Shown here: positions 12,570 to 24,615 of the stretch, piece after piece
How positions within the stretch are numbered: position 1 is the first letter of the stretch
Layout: each line of letters begins with the position of its first letter
DNA from: Polytrichum commune
Lineage: Eukaryota; Streptophyta; Polytrichopsida; Polytrichales; Polytrichaceae
DNA length: 64,000 nt
NCBI GenBank assembly: GCA_950295325.1
Contig: OX485804.1
Location: 50,716,001 to 50,780,000 of the forward strand
Direction: 5' to 3'
Notes under the pieces: model-generated
Databases searched by the model: none
What the model was told of the DNA's origin: nothing
What the model saw: only the letters and a program-made list of their open reading frames with translations
Translations under genes and position numbers: made by a program

Positions 12570-15500
12570 TTATGGAGTGGGTGCAACTGGTGGTGGGGAA
12601 TTGTATGGATGTCCAAGGACACATAGGATGTCGGGTTTGAGCCGAGCATTACAATGACACTGTGATGGGTCGCATGTACAAGGTAGCAGCCATGCGGGTA
12701 CTGTGTTTTCGGGGGAGGAGTCGTTGTAGATGCCCGCATTCATGAGTGTATAATGTCTCGTAATTTTGTTGGAGATGAGAAGTTTACGAATTTCCCATAC
12801 AGCTTTATTATGACGGTTTGTGATTAGTGCATGGATGTGTTGTTGTTTACATTTAAGGAGCACATGTAACCATGTATCCGCTTCGGGTGAGTTACATACT
12901 GAGCATGTGTGGGATGGGTATGCGGTCCGACCAAAGAAAAGTTGCTTACGGGCATTTCCCATGTATTGTCCAGTTCGGAATTTCACTAGGCATGTTTTTT
13001 GTCTATCTGTAATAGCCGGGTTATTCCAAAAATCATTGGATAGTGTCTTGTCGATGTCATTGTTGGTAAGCCATTTGTGGAGTTGGTGTGTTTGGGAGGC
13101 CATAATTGTCAAGTTTCGTTGTTTGTCATATTTAAGGATGTATGTTCCAAGATGACGGATAGGTCCTTTATCGGGTGTAGCTTGCATTGAATGCCACCAG
13201 TTTTTGTGAAGGTAATATGGTGTGGGATGCGCATGCTCGTAAGTTTCTATTGCATGTCTATGTTCTAGTGTACATCCCAGTTTTGCGAGTTTATCAGCTT
13301 GTTCATTCCCACTTATGTTTGCGTGGGCCTTGACTTTATGAAGTGTGGTGGTTTGTGTGCGAATTTGTAACATCCTAACTATAGATGCAAGTATTTGCTT
13401 GTCGGGGTGGCTGTTATGTAAGGTTGGGTGTTTTGTTTGTGTGTTTATGAGGTATAGGACGTTAAGACAATCTGTGAAGATGTGAGCTGGTTCGTTGCGA
13501 TATGTGGTAGTAAGGAGGCATAGGGTATGGTGCACAGCCATGAGCTCTGCTCGTAGAATATTTTGGAGTCCTGGTAGTCTTTCGGCGATTTTGAGATTTT
13601 TGAAAGGATTATAGATTCCATAACCTGCTTTTTCGCGAATCCATTGTTCTTGTGTTAGTGATTTGGGAGGTATAAATGAGCCATCTGTGTAATAACAGAG
13701 GTGCGGTTGGAATTTGAGGGGGAGGCATATGTCTTGATTGGGAAGTGGTGGGAAATTAGTAGGTGTGGACGGAAGTGGTGAAGGCATATATGGGAGTTGG
13801 GACCATGTTTTACTGCGATTTACTGGGGTATTCAATGGTGTGGGGGGGACAATTGTGGTGAAGACGGAGGGGATGTGTAATGTGGCGCCGAGGATGGCCA
13901 TGTGTCGTACGTACTCCCGCATCGTAGGAGGTGAAGGGTTATGGTGTATACATAATACATGTATGTCACGGTTTTCAATGTGGGGTTCGATTCGGAGTTC
14001 AGGGGGTATGGTGGGTTCGTCATATGTAATGGTATCTGCTGTGAAGTGTGTCATGACATGGGAGTCCGAGAAGGGGCCTTCATGGGGATGAAGGTTGTGG
14101 TACCAGTTAGGGTCGGTTGTAATGAGTATCGTCAGTGTGGTAGGGTCGTTTTGTGCGGCCAATCTTGCCCAATGGAGGGCTTGTTGGGTGTTTTTTTCTG
14201 TATGAGGGTGAGCATACCCGTTCCCTATCCATTTATGTTGGAACGCGGTTCCTATTGACCCAAAGACTTTATCGCGAAGGTATGGAGAGGAGAATTGTCT
14301 TAAGGAGGTGGGGCATGTGACGGGTGATGAGAAGTGGGAGTGGGTGATGTGGAATGAGTCAATGATGTGTGTAAGGATGTCGTTGGGTAGTGTGTATTGG
14401 GAAAGTTTGAGGGGGTCATTTTTGGGTATTTTATATTTATATCGTTGGTACAACCATGCGACCTCTTGTTCAAATGATTGTATGGGGGGTTCTAAAGTAG
14501 GGGATTGATGTAATGTGTTTTGGTATTGTTCCCATAACCATTGGAGTCTATGCTCCGGAATGGTAATTAAGTGGCTCCCATCATCGTCGTAAATATGTGA
14601 TGCACCATGTTGGCTTTGGATTGTGGGATGGGTGCGGGCGATGTCATTATCGGGGTTGCATTCGTTAATATAAATGTGACATAGAGGGATGTTGTGTGGG
14701 GGGGGGGGGGGAATGTGTCGTGGATCTCTTATTTGTGGTTCTGTAAAAGTTGAATTTAAGATGTGGGTAAAGTATTGATGTTGTTTGTGGGTATAGTATT
14801 GGGTGAGGAGTAGGATGTTATGGTTTATGATACTTTGGCTATCCCATGGGAAGAGGTCTCTTTGAGGGAGCCATTTATTATATAGTGAGTTGTTGGGGGT
14901 TTTCTAGTGGCATAGATAGGAAGTGTATTTCTTCGTGATTTGGTTTTTATCAATGTAGGTGTGGGAGCGGTCTTTGAGTATGGAGTGTATTGGGTAGAGG
15001 GTGTAGTTATGTAGGATGTGTAGTGGTGTTTTTGGGTGTTCGAGTGGTGGTGGAGGCCCAGGATATTCACGTGGGTTCCGTATTCTTGGATTTATGTGAT
15101 GGGGTAATATTTTGTATGAATCCTTTAGGGTGTTTGGTAAGGCATGTGTTGGACAGTTATGTGGGCATTGATGTTGACATGTTGATTCGCAAAATAGTAT
15201 CCTAGCGTGATGTAGAGCGGCTTTGATTGTTTTGGTGGGTGCTTCATAGTAGTATTTGAAGTCTACGTTGGACATCAATTGGGTGCCATTAGGGTGTGTT
15301 ATTTGTTTAAGGTCGGTGATATTGTGTAAGATTAGTTTATGTAGGTATTTAAGGGAGGTTGTGGAGGTTAAGGTGGGGATATTTTGAGTTTGGTGCATCC
15401 ATTGTGTTTCAAGTGGGGTGGGGAGGAGTGAGAATTTTACAAAGGTGCTTCTTAAATGGGCGCCACTAGTTGTTTTGAGTAAATATAATGTTCGTGTGAT

Positions 15501-16427
15501 TGGTGACCGTATACAATCATGTTGGGATATGCATGGTATGTTAAGGGAGCCTCCGTGTTTGGCAAGTATGTGTGTTGTAAGTCCGATGTAAATTCGGCCA
15601 AGGCGTCCTTTGTCATTGAGGGCGTTGATGAGTTGCTCACCTAGGCAGGTGATGTATGCGTTTTTTAGAGAAAATGCGTCTGTGCCAAACATGTTGTGAG
15701 GGAGTTGTGTGACGGCGTTCGACATACATTTTGGGAGGCCACATATAGTTTTGTGGAGGGCGATTACTCGTTTATCGAGTTTCTTAATGGCGGGGAGTGA
15801 ATAGGGGACTGCATAGAAGCTATAGGCGATGTCAGCTCGTATGACAGTGTCCACCATTTATATTTTTTGTTTCATGGTGGCTGGGCACGTTAATAGGAGT
15901 TTACATTGTTTGATGAGTTTGGTTGTTGTGATGTGTGTTTGTGTTTTCCATTGAAGTGATGGGACGAGGCTGATTCCAAGATATACGTATGGCTCGTGTT
16001 AACTTAGAGTAGGGATGGGTTGGTCTCTGAAATTTATATTAGCGTGCTCTAAGTGGGTTTTGAAAGCTTGGGGGTTCAATTTAGATTTGTTTGGGCATCC
16101 TGTGACTGCACATTTTGGGATGCCTAGGTTCATACCTGCCCATTCGCAGTATTTGTCTAGTTTGTTTAGTTGAAATTGGAGGGATGGTAAACTGTGGGAT
16201 ATTGCTGCCAGGTCGTCGGCGTAGGCTGCAGAGCTAAGGGTGGTATTGGAGGTATTAAAAGTGTAGCCATGGTTGCCCTGGTGGAGCCATCTAAGGAGTG
16301 GTTCGAGAAAAATGAGAAAAATGTAAGGGCTTAATGTGTCTCCTTGTATAGTTCCCCGTTGAATAGGTATTGGTTGTGTCTTGCCAAAATGTCTTGCCAC
16401 ACAACACTGTAACTCGGAACCCCTTCA
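12570..16427 (-). mobile_element. 5'-truncated LINE: reverse transcriptase plus RNase H
   Basis: This is a non-LTR retrotransposon of the target-primed type. One reading frame (12570-16424) runs the whole length. It contains, in order, a reverse transcriptase part with GTIQGDTLSPYIF and the catalytic SSAAYADDLAAI (YADD at 16212-16223); a Cys/His-rich CESTCQHQCPHNCPTH; an RNase H domain with YTDGSF near 13680, ILRAELMAV, HIFTDCLNV and KVKAHANISGNEQADK near 13300; and a C-terminal Cys-Cys-His-Cys motif CSVCNSPEADTWLH near 12890. The fingers part of the reverse transcriptase and any ORF1 and endonuclease are absent, so the copy is truncated on the 5' side near 16427. The frame is interrupted only by stops at 15999-16001 (TAA), 15858-15860 (TAA) and 14904-14906 (TAG). 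A 14-base C run (14698-14711 on the coding strand) is read in frame as proline. No target-site duplication was found. Confidence 0.9.
14698..14711. repeat. Poly-G run of 14 inside the LINE frame
   Basis: On the coding strand this is a C run translated as polyproline. The flanking protein sequence stays in the same frame on both sides. Confidence 0.9.
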
Positions 16428-16437
16428 TACACAAGCC

Positions 16438-16750
16438 AAAGGCCATGACCCATGTAATTGTGAGGGCCCTTGATTCTCATCCCAAGGCCGGATCATTGAC
16501 ATGGTTTGCCGAAATTTGCGTTAGGTCTATTTCTTGGAAGTGGGTGTAACATGAATTTCGACAAACCATGAAACATTATTCATTATATGTCATGTAGAAA
16601 TCCATGTAGATTTCTCATTCATGAATGTTTTTTTAAATTAAGAAAAATTTTGAACTCTTAGGCCTTCACCTTCTAGTGTGAAGTGAACTTGGACGGTCTC
16701 AATCTTTTCAACCAATAAGAGATTTTAGAATGTAATGATCACAAGCCTTT
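16438..16750 (+). mobile_element. TIR family D, copy 1, abutting the LINE break
   Basis: The segment opens with AAAGGCCATGACCC and closes with GATCACAAGCCTTT, an imperfect terminal inverted repeat. Related ends and internal blocks (AATTGTGAGGGCCCTTGA) occur at 47250-47705 and, inverted, at 61517-61862. It starts about ten bases from the 5' break of the LINE. It has no coding capacity and is presumably a non-autonomous DNA element. Confidence 0.6.
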
Positions 16751-16849
16751 AATCTCGCATATGAAGTAGCCCTCAAGCTCAAGCTCAAGCTTCCATTGAA
16801 GTTTGATGGACCAAGGCAAAATAATTTACACCCTTCTTCCATATGGGTC

Positions 16850-17215
16850 TAAGGTGTTCCCGAACATTGATGAGGTTATGGTATATGTTACAACAAGATA
16901 GTATGGAATCTACGGCATAGAAGAATTGCATTGAAGAATGAGGGGAACAATAATAACAAAAGTGAAGCATGGGCACATCCACCAACATGAATATTGGCGA
17001 TCATAACAACATGAATACGAGGGATGATACTAATGTGCGAAAACTATGAAGATTGTCAAGGATATGGCATATGTTTTAATAGTACATTATGGATGCACCA
17101 TGAAGGATCAATATTGAAGATCAACAAGGAGGATAACAAGAAGAACAAAGCATGACATCCTCCACCAACAATAATAACGCAAATGATAGTAACATGCAAT
17201 GAAAACAATGAATAT
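16850..17215 (+). repeat. Degenerate duplicated unit of about 195 bp
   Basis: Two imperfect copies are recognisable by the shared order GGTTATGGTATATGTT / GGATATGGCATATGTTTTAA, then GAACAATAATAACAAAAGTG / AGGATAACAAGAAGAACAAA, then a CATCCACCAACA-like block, with unit starts near 16873 and 17061. The purpose is unknown. Confidence 0.4.
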
Positions 17216-18860
17216 TGGTGGATGATCCATTTCAACTCATAATAATTGAATAGATGTTTGTGGAACGACAATTTTCCCTAAATGTTGGTGGAAATCCCCT
17301 AGCATATGAATCTACAAAGGGCTTTAATACGTTCCTCTTTCTTAACCACAAAATCTTGCACTCTTGTCCATTGACATATTTGGCACGCATTGTTTCTCCC
17401 CCTACCTTTCAAGTGATTCTCATGCTTCCAATTCATATTTGTGTGCATGAAAGTTCCCTCCACAAGCAATTGAATGGAATCCAAACTTTTGCAATTGTGG
17501 TTTATACAAGAGTTGGTAAACACCTTCATATGTTGGTGTTGCACTACCCTCCACCTCTATATAATGTCATGTTGTTACAATTTCAAAAAACACATCTGTA
17601 ATCCCTTCAATGCAAGCCATTTCATTGTTCTACCTTTTAATTTCACACACACGATGCTCTATAGAGCTCAACAAAGCAAGATTCCTACCATCATCACGTG
17701 CAAGTTGCACCAATCTTTTATTCTTGGGTTTTCATTCTACATAGGACAAAACCACAAGAGATCCATTGAAGAAGAGCATTGGTGTAACCCCTTGTGAAGA
17801 CCGAAGTTCAAAAAATTTTGTGGCACAATTCGAAATGCTACAGTGACCCCATGATGGATGATGGGAGGGACCCCATGAATGGAGCCATGATGCCTCCATG
17901 ATGACATGCATGTATCTTAGCACCATGGAACGACCTCTTGTTACATGTGATTTGGCTGTAGTTGCGACCTTGCAACTTCTCCCCGTAACAGTTGACATGT
18001 AATGGCATCATGACACCCGTTACAACAGGCGTTTGAGTTGTATTTGAAACAAGAGTGTGTGGACCCGCCCAACCAACACGACAAGCAAGCAGGTGAATTG
18101 TGCGACCGTGTTGGTTGACATGCACATCGGGAGTTGGGTTTGCTGTAAAGAATATTGGGTCAAGCAATGTTAGGGATTTTTCATCTGGGCCTTGGGAAAA
18201 ACGCGTTAGGTCTTCACATGTACGCTTCAAAAAAAAATAAAAAAAATTTAAATGTACACACTACAGAAAATCAACACCTCTCCCTTATGTATACTATGTA
18301 CACTAGTGTCACAAAAATTACTCCTCCTTACACTCATGTTGGTTTGTACGTGGCATGAAGAGTGCAAGCTCCGGAAACTCAAGTCCTGAGTTGCCTTGAA
18401 CTTGAAAATTAATTCCAAAATAAGGAAGAACCAAAGCTCCACTACTTTAGGCAAATGTAATGGTCCAACTTCTTTTACCTTGGCCCATCAAACTTGCAAG
18501 CTTGAGCTCCAATTCTACAAGGCTGCCCCATTATGTTGATTGATTTTCAAGTTAAAACCGTAATTGGAAAACTTGAATTTATGGATACTAGGCTCGAAAC
18601 TTCTACAAGTTCAACTTTAGTTCATCTTTCCAAAGTTTCTAGTTGTGAGTAAACATCCAAGGGCTCTATGTGTGTCTGGCAGTGCTATAGAGAGGCACAT
18701 TTCATGTCCAACCTAATAGGTTATTGGACAACACCCCCTCCCCCAAAAAACAAAATAAAATGCTCAAGTCAAACTTAATTTTCAATGTTGGAGTAGAGAG
18801 GCAGTCCACTCCCCTTCCTCAAAGCTCAACTTCTCTTTAGAATTGTGCCCACCACAAATT
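17216..18860. other. Intergenic stretch, no gene recognised
   Basis: Short broken frames occur on both strands but none shows a conserved motif. The texture resembles old retrotransposon sequence. Confidence 0.35.
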
Positions 18861-18866
18861 CTTATT

Positions 18867-19145
18867 CTATAAGTGAAAACTTAAGCACATTTCCATGTAG
18901 ATGGGGGTCAAATTTGTCAATTGGTGTTTTGTTGACTTGGACAACACATGAAAGTATGCCTTATATCCACTCTCTCCACACTTGAAGTTGGGATTCTCTC
19001 TTTGTGTGTGTAATTTAGTTGTGAACGATGTTTGTTGGTTGGTGTTGCTTCTACTATTGATATGAGTGTGGCCAAAAGATGTAGTATAATAAGATGATGT
19101 GGGCATAACATTACTTAGCTCCTTTGAGCTGCAATATGGGTCCAA
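18867..19145 (-). pseudogene. Decayed retrotransposon gag fragment with zinc-knuckle remnant
   Basis: The minus-strand frame contains NPNFKCGESGYKAYF, resembling the CX2CX4HX4C zinc knuckle of LTR-retrotransposon gag (typically CFKCGExGHxxxxC). Two Cys/His positions are lost (first Cys as Phe, His as Tyr). It is followed by a Ser/Lys/Thr-rich stretch. No protease or reverse transcriptase follows on the minus strand. Assignment rests on the one motif. Confidence 0.35.
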
Positions 19146-20596
19146 GTATCATCCATGTACAAGTCTCCATTTATTCTAGGCTTTCCCCACATTATGCCAT
19201 CACTTAGGCTAAACATTGTTTGTACTTGCCCATGATTGTTTATTTATTTTTCCACCATGTGGATCCTATGGGGCCACAATAGACACAATCATTATTAGTT
19301 TTTCAATTCCAAGCCTTGATATTAGAAAAAGGTGCAACTTCCAACTGCTTAGTAATGTTATGAAGCTTCTTTGCATCCCAACAATGATGAATGTGGTTCA
19401 AGTTGCACATGTGAGTAAGGTGGGCATGAGGGCCTTATGTGGTCACTCTTCTTAATCATACACCTAGGTTGCATTTGGGTGGCCACTATGGCATGGTTTG
19501 TAGTTAAGAATAGACATAGAAAAAGCACTTGTTACAATGACATTGGACTTTGTGCTCAAAATATATCAACCATTCTATATTTAGACATTAACCCAATTAG
19601 GATCACTTGCAAAGAAAGAGGATCTTCACTTTGACCTCTCATAATTTGCACATTTGAAATCCACTTCTAAAACTTGAAATGATAACCTTTATAAATTGCT
19701 ATCCATATGAGACAATTTCCGATCCAACCCAAAAGCTAAAACGGTTGTTAGAGTTGGAAGTGCCCACAATAAGGCCACACACCTTGTTGCAATAATTTTT
19801 TAGGATTGGTCAAATGTCATATATTCCTTAAACACCAGCTCAAAGTATGGGTCACATACGCCCAACTGTAGGAAGCTATTGACAAGTGTGAGTTTCTGGT
19901 TGCAGAAATGCACTGTTTCAGTTTCATCAAATTGTACTCACCACCATTCCCATTCAATTCAGAGGGCATTCTCTTTGTCCAATGCCAAAACACCCTGATA
20001 TGCCCTAAGAGTCAAAGTAGAATCTCAATTTCTATGTAAGCAGTGTCAAAAATAATTTAGTGCTGGGTGGGGTGAACTTAGTCCTTTCTTGTCAACCAAC
20101 TACTGTAATCTTTGCACAAGAAATGAAAATTTCATTGTTTATATTGCCTGCCTCACAATCTAGAGGCAGATGTTACTAATAACAATGGCACTCCAACCTT
20201 CCCCAAATGTGTAAGACGTATTTGGCTTGAATGTGTCAATTTTTTTTTCAGATGTCGCAATAATTAAGCTTGACGTTAAAATCTACATACTAAAGACAGA
20301 GGCTAGATATGGATATCATCACAACTTCTCATTAACAAATACAATCTCCCTGACATGACAAGGAAATTATCACAGTGCTCCCATACGATTTGCTAATGAC
20401 TTTAGGGTTTAAGGTTTAGCCATCCATGAATTGTCTTGTTGAACATTTCGGGGTCTTACCTCATAATTTGGGTCTGAAAGTGCATCCAATGTTGAGCATA
20501 AGTTAAGAGATACTAATTACACAGACCAAGGAGTTGGTAAAATTGGGTGACAGATATCAAAAATGTTCGAGAATGTATATCTTGGTGAGTTGTGTG
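19146..20596. other. Intergenic stretch, no gene recognised
   Basis: No coding segment is recognised. I read the minus strand here for a zinc-finger GRF exon that might extend the APE2 gene and saw none. The part nearest 20597 should include the APE2 3' untranslated region. Confidence 0.35.
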
Positions 20597-23500
20597 CTAC
20601 TTGGTGTTTGATGGTTTGAAAAATGAGTTCAGATTGCGTTGTTTGTTGCCGGAGCCCTTCGCAGGCGACTCCTGCTCAGCTTTTCGCTTCCCACCCACAC
20701 TCTTCCCTTTCGCTTTGGATTGCACTACAGACTTCTTAGTTTCTGCAGACAATTTTGAACCACTAATTTTCAATTCCTCACCAATTTCAGGCTTCAAAAT
20801 ATCCTCATGCTTGATATCAGTGGTGGGTCCTGCCTCTCCAGAATGACTAATCGAAGACTCCACAAGCTTTTCTTGTGTTGAAGAGACTATCAACGGGGAA
20901 CCCTCATCCATGATGTGTAGACTGGATTCTTTCTGCTCCTCTTGAGTAGAAGAAGGGAGGTTCTCCGCTGAAGTGATAATCTGTGAAATTTCCATGGAGA
21001 CTTTGGCTGCGCAATTTCCAACTTACAAAGTGGTTAGCATTTCTTAGCTCTATTCAGCAGGTTTAACATCTCTTTGTGATCAAGGATACTATAGAAAATC
21101 CTTTAACTCAATGGGAGTTGGTCCCTTATGATTTTCCATTGGTTGTTTTGCATAAAACATCAAAATCCTCTTTCCACTTCTGATGAATTGAATTTGAATG
21201 AAGAGGAACCTGTTTCAGTTCATTGAGGGCCAAACTCATTTTGGCACCTCTTGGCATGCCAAAATGACTTTGGCCCTCAACATACTGAAATAGGTTCCTC
21301 TTCATTCAAATTCTAATACTACCTCTGAGCACCAAAAACTTATCAAACATGGAAGGTGTTGTATGTAAAACAATAACTCCCAACCAAAAGTCATGCTGAC
21401 TCGGAAAATCTCTCTTGAAGGGTTTAAAATTTCTTCTAGACACATTTTAAGATACACGATGATACCATTGTGTTTGACAAGTTCATAGAGAAGTTGCAAA
21501 AAATCAGACCAAACCACTTCTTGATGAAAGTGTACCTTCTGCAACCTTTGTTTCTTGGGGAGCAGTAGAGGCTTGAGGTTTGAAGCCTTTGCTGAAGAGT
21601 GCTGTCAGCTTCTTTTGCCGAGGATCTTCATTGAACTGTTTCATGTTACGAGAGCTCAAAGCTGGGGCTTCATGGGGAGCCAAGCTAGGTTGCTCTTTCA
21701 GTAACACCATCACAGATGCATGGTCACTCCAGTTCTTCGGCACCATTTTCACTATGTCCGCCTCCATCACTTGTGATAGGAAGCCTTTGTCGCAAATAGC
21801 ATAGTCTATCCTGAATAAAGCCAACTTGAATAATGTCAGTATGACTGACTCTCAAGTTGCTTACACAACAGATGAAATTACTATCAGTTATTTGGAATTA
21901 ACAACCTGTCCAGCTGACCCTCTATATTTTGCAATGTAGAGTTCATGCTAACATGCCTTTTACATGGAACTGAAATAATCTCTCCCAAGCAGTTGACACA
22001 TGAAGGTCTTAAAACCTAATTTGGCAACATGAACCCAGGCCTGATTCTGTATCCTGGGTAGGGTAATCTAAAAACAGTTGCTGGAAATGGTGGAGAAGTG
22101 CAAAGTGTTTTGGTAATACAATTGATTAGGACTCACCGCAATCCTTCATTGTGAATCCGAGCCTCTGTTTTTTGATTCCAAACAGAGAAGACATCTGTTG
22201 TATCTGGGTGAAAGTGACGATATAAATCAACATATTTCGAGAAAAACCCATCCATCCACTCCCTCTCTTCTGCAAGTATATAGATAAACACAACAGTTAC
22301 CTTGTTAGAAGTCTTAACCCAAATGTGACCCAAATTGAGGTCAATAAATAATGTGAAAAAAAATGTCAATGATCATCAGGATGCAAAACTTGCAAGCAAC
22401 CTCAAGGCAAACAAAAGAGGCAGGTATGGTCAAGACCCCTCTTGAATGGATGAACAGTTCCTACGTTAAAGAAAAATCATCACTGTAGCTTTGATTACTT
22501 CCTCAGAAACTTGGTCACAAGAAACAATACCTAGTTACACACCTAGACTGTAACACTCTTCAACCTTCCACTTAGAGTGCACATCAATATCCTTGTGAGC
22601 AACATTGAAGTCCCCCACAACCACAAAGTGTCGTCCTGTTCGCACCAGCTCATCACCTACATACATACGTCCCCAGCAAGCACAAACTCGATCAGACGTG
22701 ATCGAAAGATCAAAAAATCTTTTTGTGATGCTGGGAGCTTAAGAGCCAGAAACCTATCTAATATTGGCCCATTTATCATATGCATTATTCCAATTGGAGG
22801 AATACATATATACAGTATGAATTATGGGAGATTTGAGCTCGTATAAATAACCTGGACTAAGACACATACCTCATACATCTAATCACCATTGTCACAGAAG
22901 ACTTTGTTTCATTTCCTCTCTTTGATATGTTGTGCTAAATATGGATTCAATATCATAGACCACGAAAGTGGTCTACGATTTAATACTTGATGGGAGTTCG
23001 TAAAAATCATTATGTATCTATCCCATATAATAAAGACACGCTCAGACCTTTTTGAGTTAAGAGCACCCCTCTTACATGTTTGTTCAAGAGCCTCCAAGTA
23101 GCGCAATTTGAAGTCCAGCCGCGGTCGGCCTTCCTCGTGGTCACCTGCATTGGGGACATACACATTCAACAGCACAAAGCTTCCATGATCTGTGCAGATC
23201 AGGCGCCCTTCATTGCACAAGTCCTCTGTTAGATGACTGTTCTCCCCCAGCCAATCTGCCTTGGCATCAACTGGTGTGAACTCCTGTTTCACATAATTCA
23301 CAACTCCTGCAAAACAACCCAACTGCCGTGTTACTGATCCACAAAATCCCAACCTCAGTAATGATTTGGCAGGGTTAATTCAGTGGTTGACAAGTGGAGT
23401 GCTCAACAAGTTGAAGAAGCAGGTTGAAATGCATTCAGTTCTATACTTGGTAAGTACCTACAGAAAGAAGTTGGTAGAGAAACTAAAGAAGTAGCTCCAT

Positions 23501-24615
23501 GAAGTAGGTGTTGGGTGCCTATTACAGTTGATGGCAGGGTGAGACATGTCCATTACTGAACGTAGTGGTAAAGCCATGGCAAGGTCGTCTATTGCAGTGA
23601 AAATGTGCCTCTTTGTAGGACATCGAAATAGACACGTCAGCAAAATGGCTTGGCCTGACCACTACATACAAGCATCAACTTGATTCACCCCCAATCAATG
23701 TGCTTCAAATCGTTGATGATTTAGAAGATAGAACTGAATTAGGTTTAATGGCTCTCACCACTGTACCCTTTCTTAACTTGGCTAAAAGCCCAATGTGAGT
23801 CATAGCCTGGCACACATGCCATCCACTTCTCCAACTTCTCCTCTTGAATCTTTGCTTCCTGCAAGAATGCCACCGAGAACCTCTTTAGGGCTTCATGGTT
23901 CCAATCAGTAATAATGTACCAATTTCTTTTTAAACATTAAAAATAAATAGAGAAGGGAAAGCACGCAATTCCTCACAACGATATGCCTACCACGGCACTC
24001 CATAACCACAATGTAGCCTACCAAAATTTTATGGCAATCAAAAAGGTGGCTTCAACCCGAGGCCTTAACTCGGATTCCATGCCAACTCTGAGGTTAAGGC
24101 GTCAAAGACCAGAATAGCGCTCGGATGAGTGACCTTCCTAGCACTTGATTTCCACCCTATCCTATTTATCCTAGTGCGGGAGATAAAATACAGGCCGGTG
24201 TGTCCCCGTTCGTGGTGTGCACCTTTGAAAGGAGGCACTAGTCTTTCCGGGACATTCTAACTCTCATAATGCCCGGTTTGGGATTACATAGACTTGGACC
24301 TACTCGAAGATGAAGCAACACCATAATCCATGCTGGTGGCAACATCTTGGCAATCGAGAATTAGGGTTTAAAGTAAGAGGTAGAATATGGTGCTCTAATC
24401 AAATTTTCCTATGCTTTCATATGGGGTAAGTAAATCAACTCTTCAACAACAGTAAAGTGAAGGTGCAGCAAAAGAGAAAACTTGTACTTCACCTGGAAGC
24501 AGACGATGTCGGCCTTGAGGACTTCGGAGAAGTAATTTGAGACGGAGGCGTAGCGGGAGCCCGCATCCTTGAGAGTGGTGTACAAACCATTCACATTCCA
24601 GCTCACAATCCGCAT
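20597..24615 (-). CDS. APE2: APE2-type AP endonuclease (7 exons)
   Basis: APE2 cleaves abasic sites and trims 3' ends in base-excision repair and binds PCNA. Exons are 24615-24493, 23858-23759, 23306-23076, 22656-22565, about 22264-22137, 21810-21536 and 21006-20597, giving about 452 residues. The start MRIVSWNVNGLYTTL is typical of the exonuclease III fold. The metal-binding Glu lies across the first junction (CFQ then EAKI). Exon 4 has FVVVGDFNVAHKDID with the catalytic Asp and Asn. The junction of exons 5 and 6 gives NEGLR then IDYAIC, and NWSDHASV holds the Asp-His pair. A second conserved block, RQKKLTALFSK, follows. The C-terminus ends in QRNLNSFF, a PCNA-interacting box, six residues before the stop. 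The zinc finger GRF domain usual after this box was not found. The exon 4/5 junction is provisional. Confidence 0.9.
21100..21440. mobile_element. Fold-back element, family A, copy 2 (APE2 intron 6)
   Basis: The clearest copy of the family. The left arm GAATGAAGAGGAACCTGTTT pairs with the right arm AAATAGGTTCCTCTTCATTC, and the centre GGGCCAAACTCATTTTGG pairs with CCAAAATGACTTTGGCCC. Outer arms containing TTGTTTTGCATAAAACATC and GTATGTAAAACAATAAC also pair. It fills most of the intron between 21007 and 21535. Confidence 0.85.
24045..24155 (+). repeat. 5S rRNA-like sequence, probable 5S-headed SINE (APE2 intron 1)
   Basis: The segment aligns by eye along nearly the full length of plant 5S rRNA. 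GGATTCCATGCCAACTC matches the 5S GGATCCCATCAGAACTC. GAGGTTAAGGCGTC matches the A-box region. TCGGATGAGTGACCTTCCTA matches the C-box region (5S: TAGGATGGGTGACCTCCTGG). About 150 further bases (to about 24310) without 5S similarity follow, as expected of a SINE body. It could also be a dispersed 5S pseudogene. It is on the strand opposite APE2. Confidence 0.6.

Noticed and set aside
12820-14508. Several plus-strand open frames of 60-117 codons
   Set aside because: They are the antisense of the LINE RNase H region and owe their length to its codon composition.
14904-16001. Alternative genetic code with TAA and TAG read as glutamine
   Set aside because: The 627-codon downstream part of the same frame has no TAA or TAG, and the six host genes use standard stops. 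Three C-to-T changes explain the data more simply.
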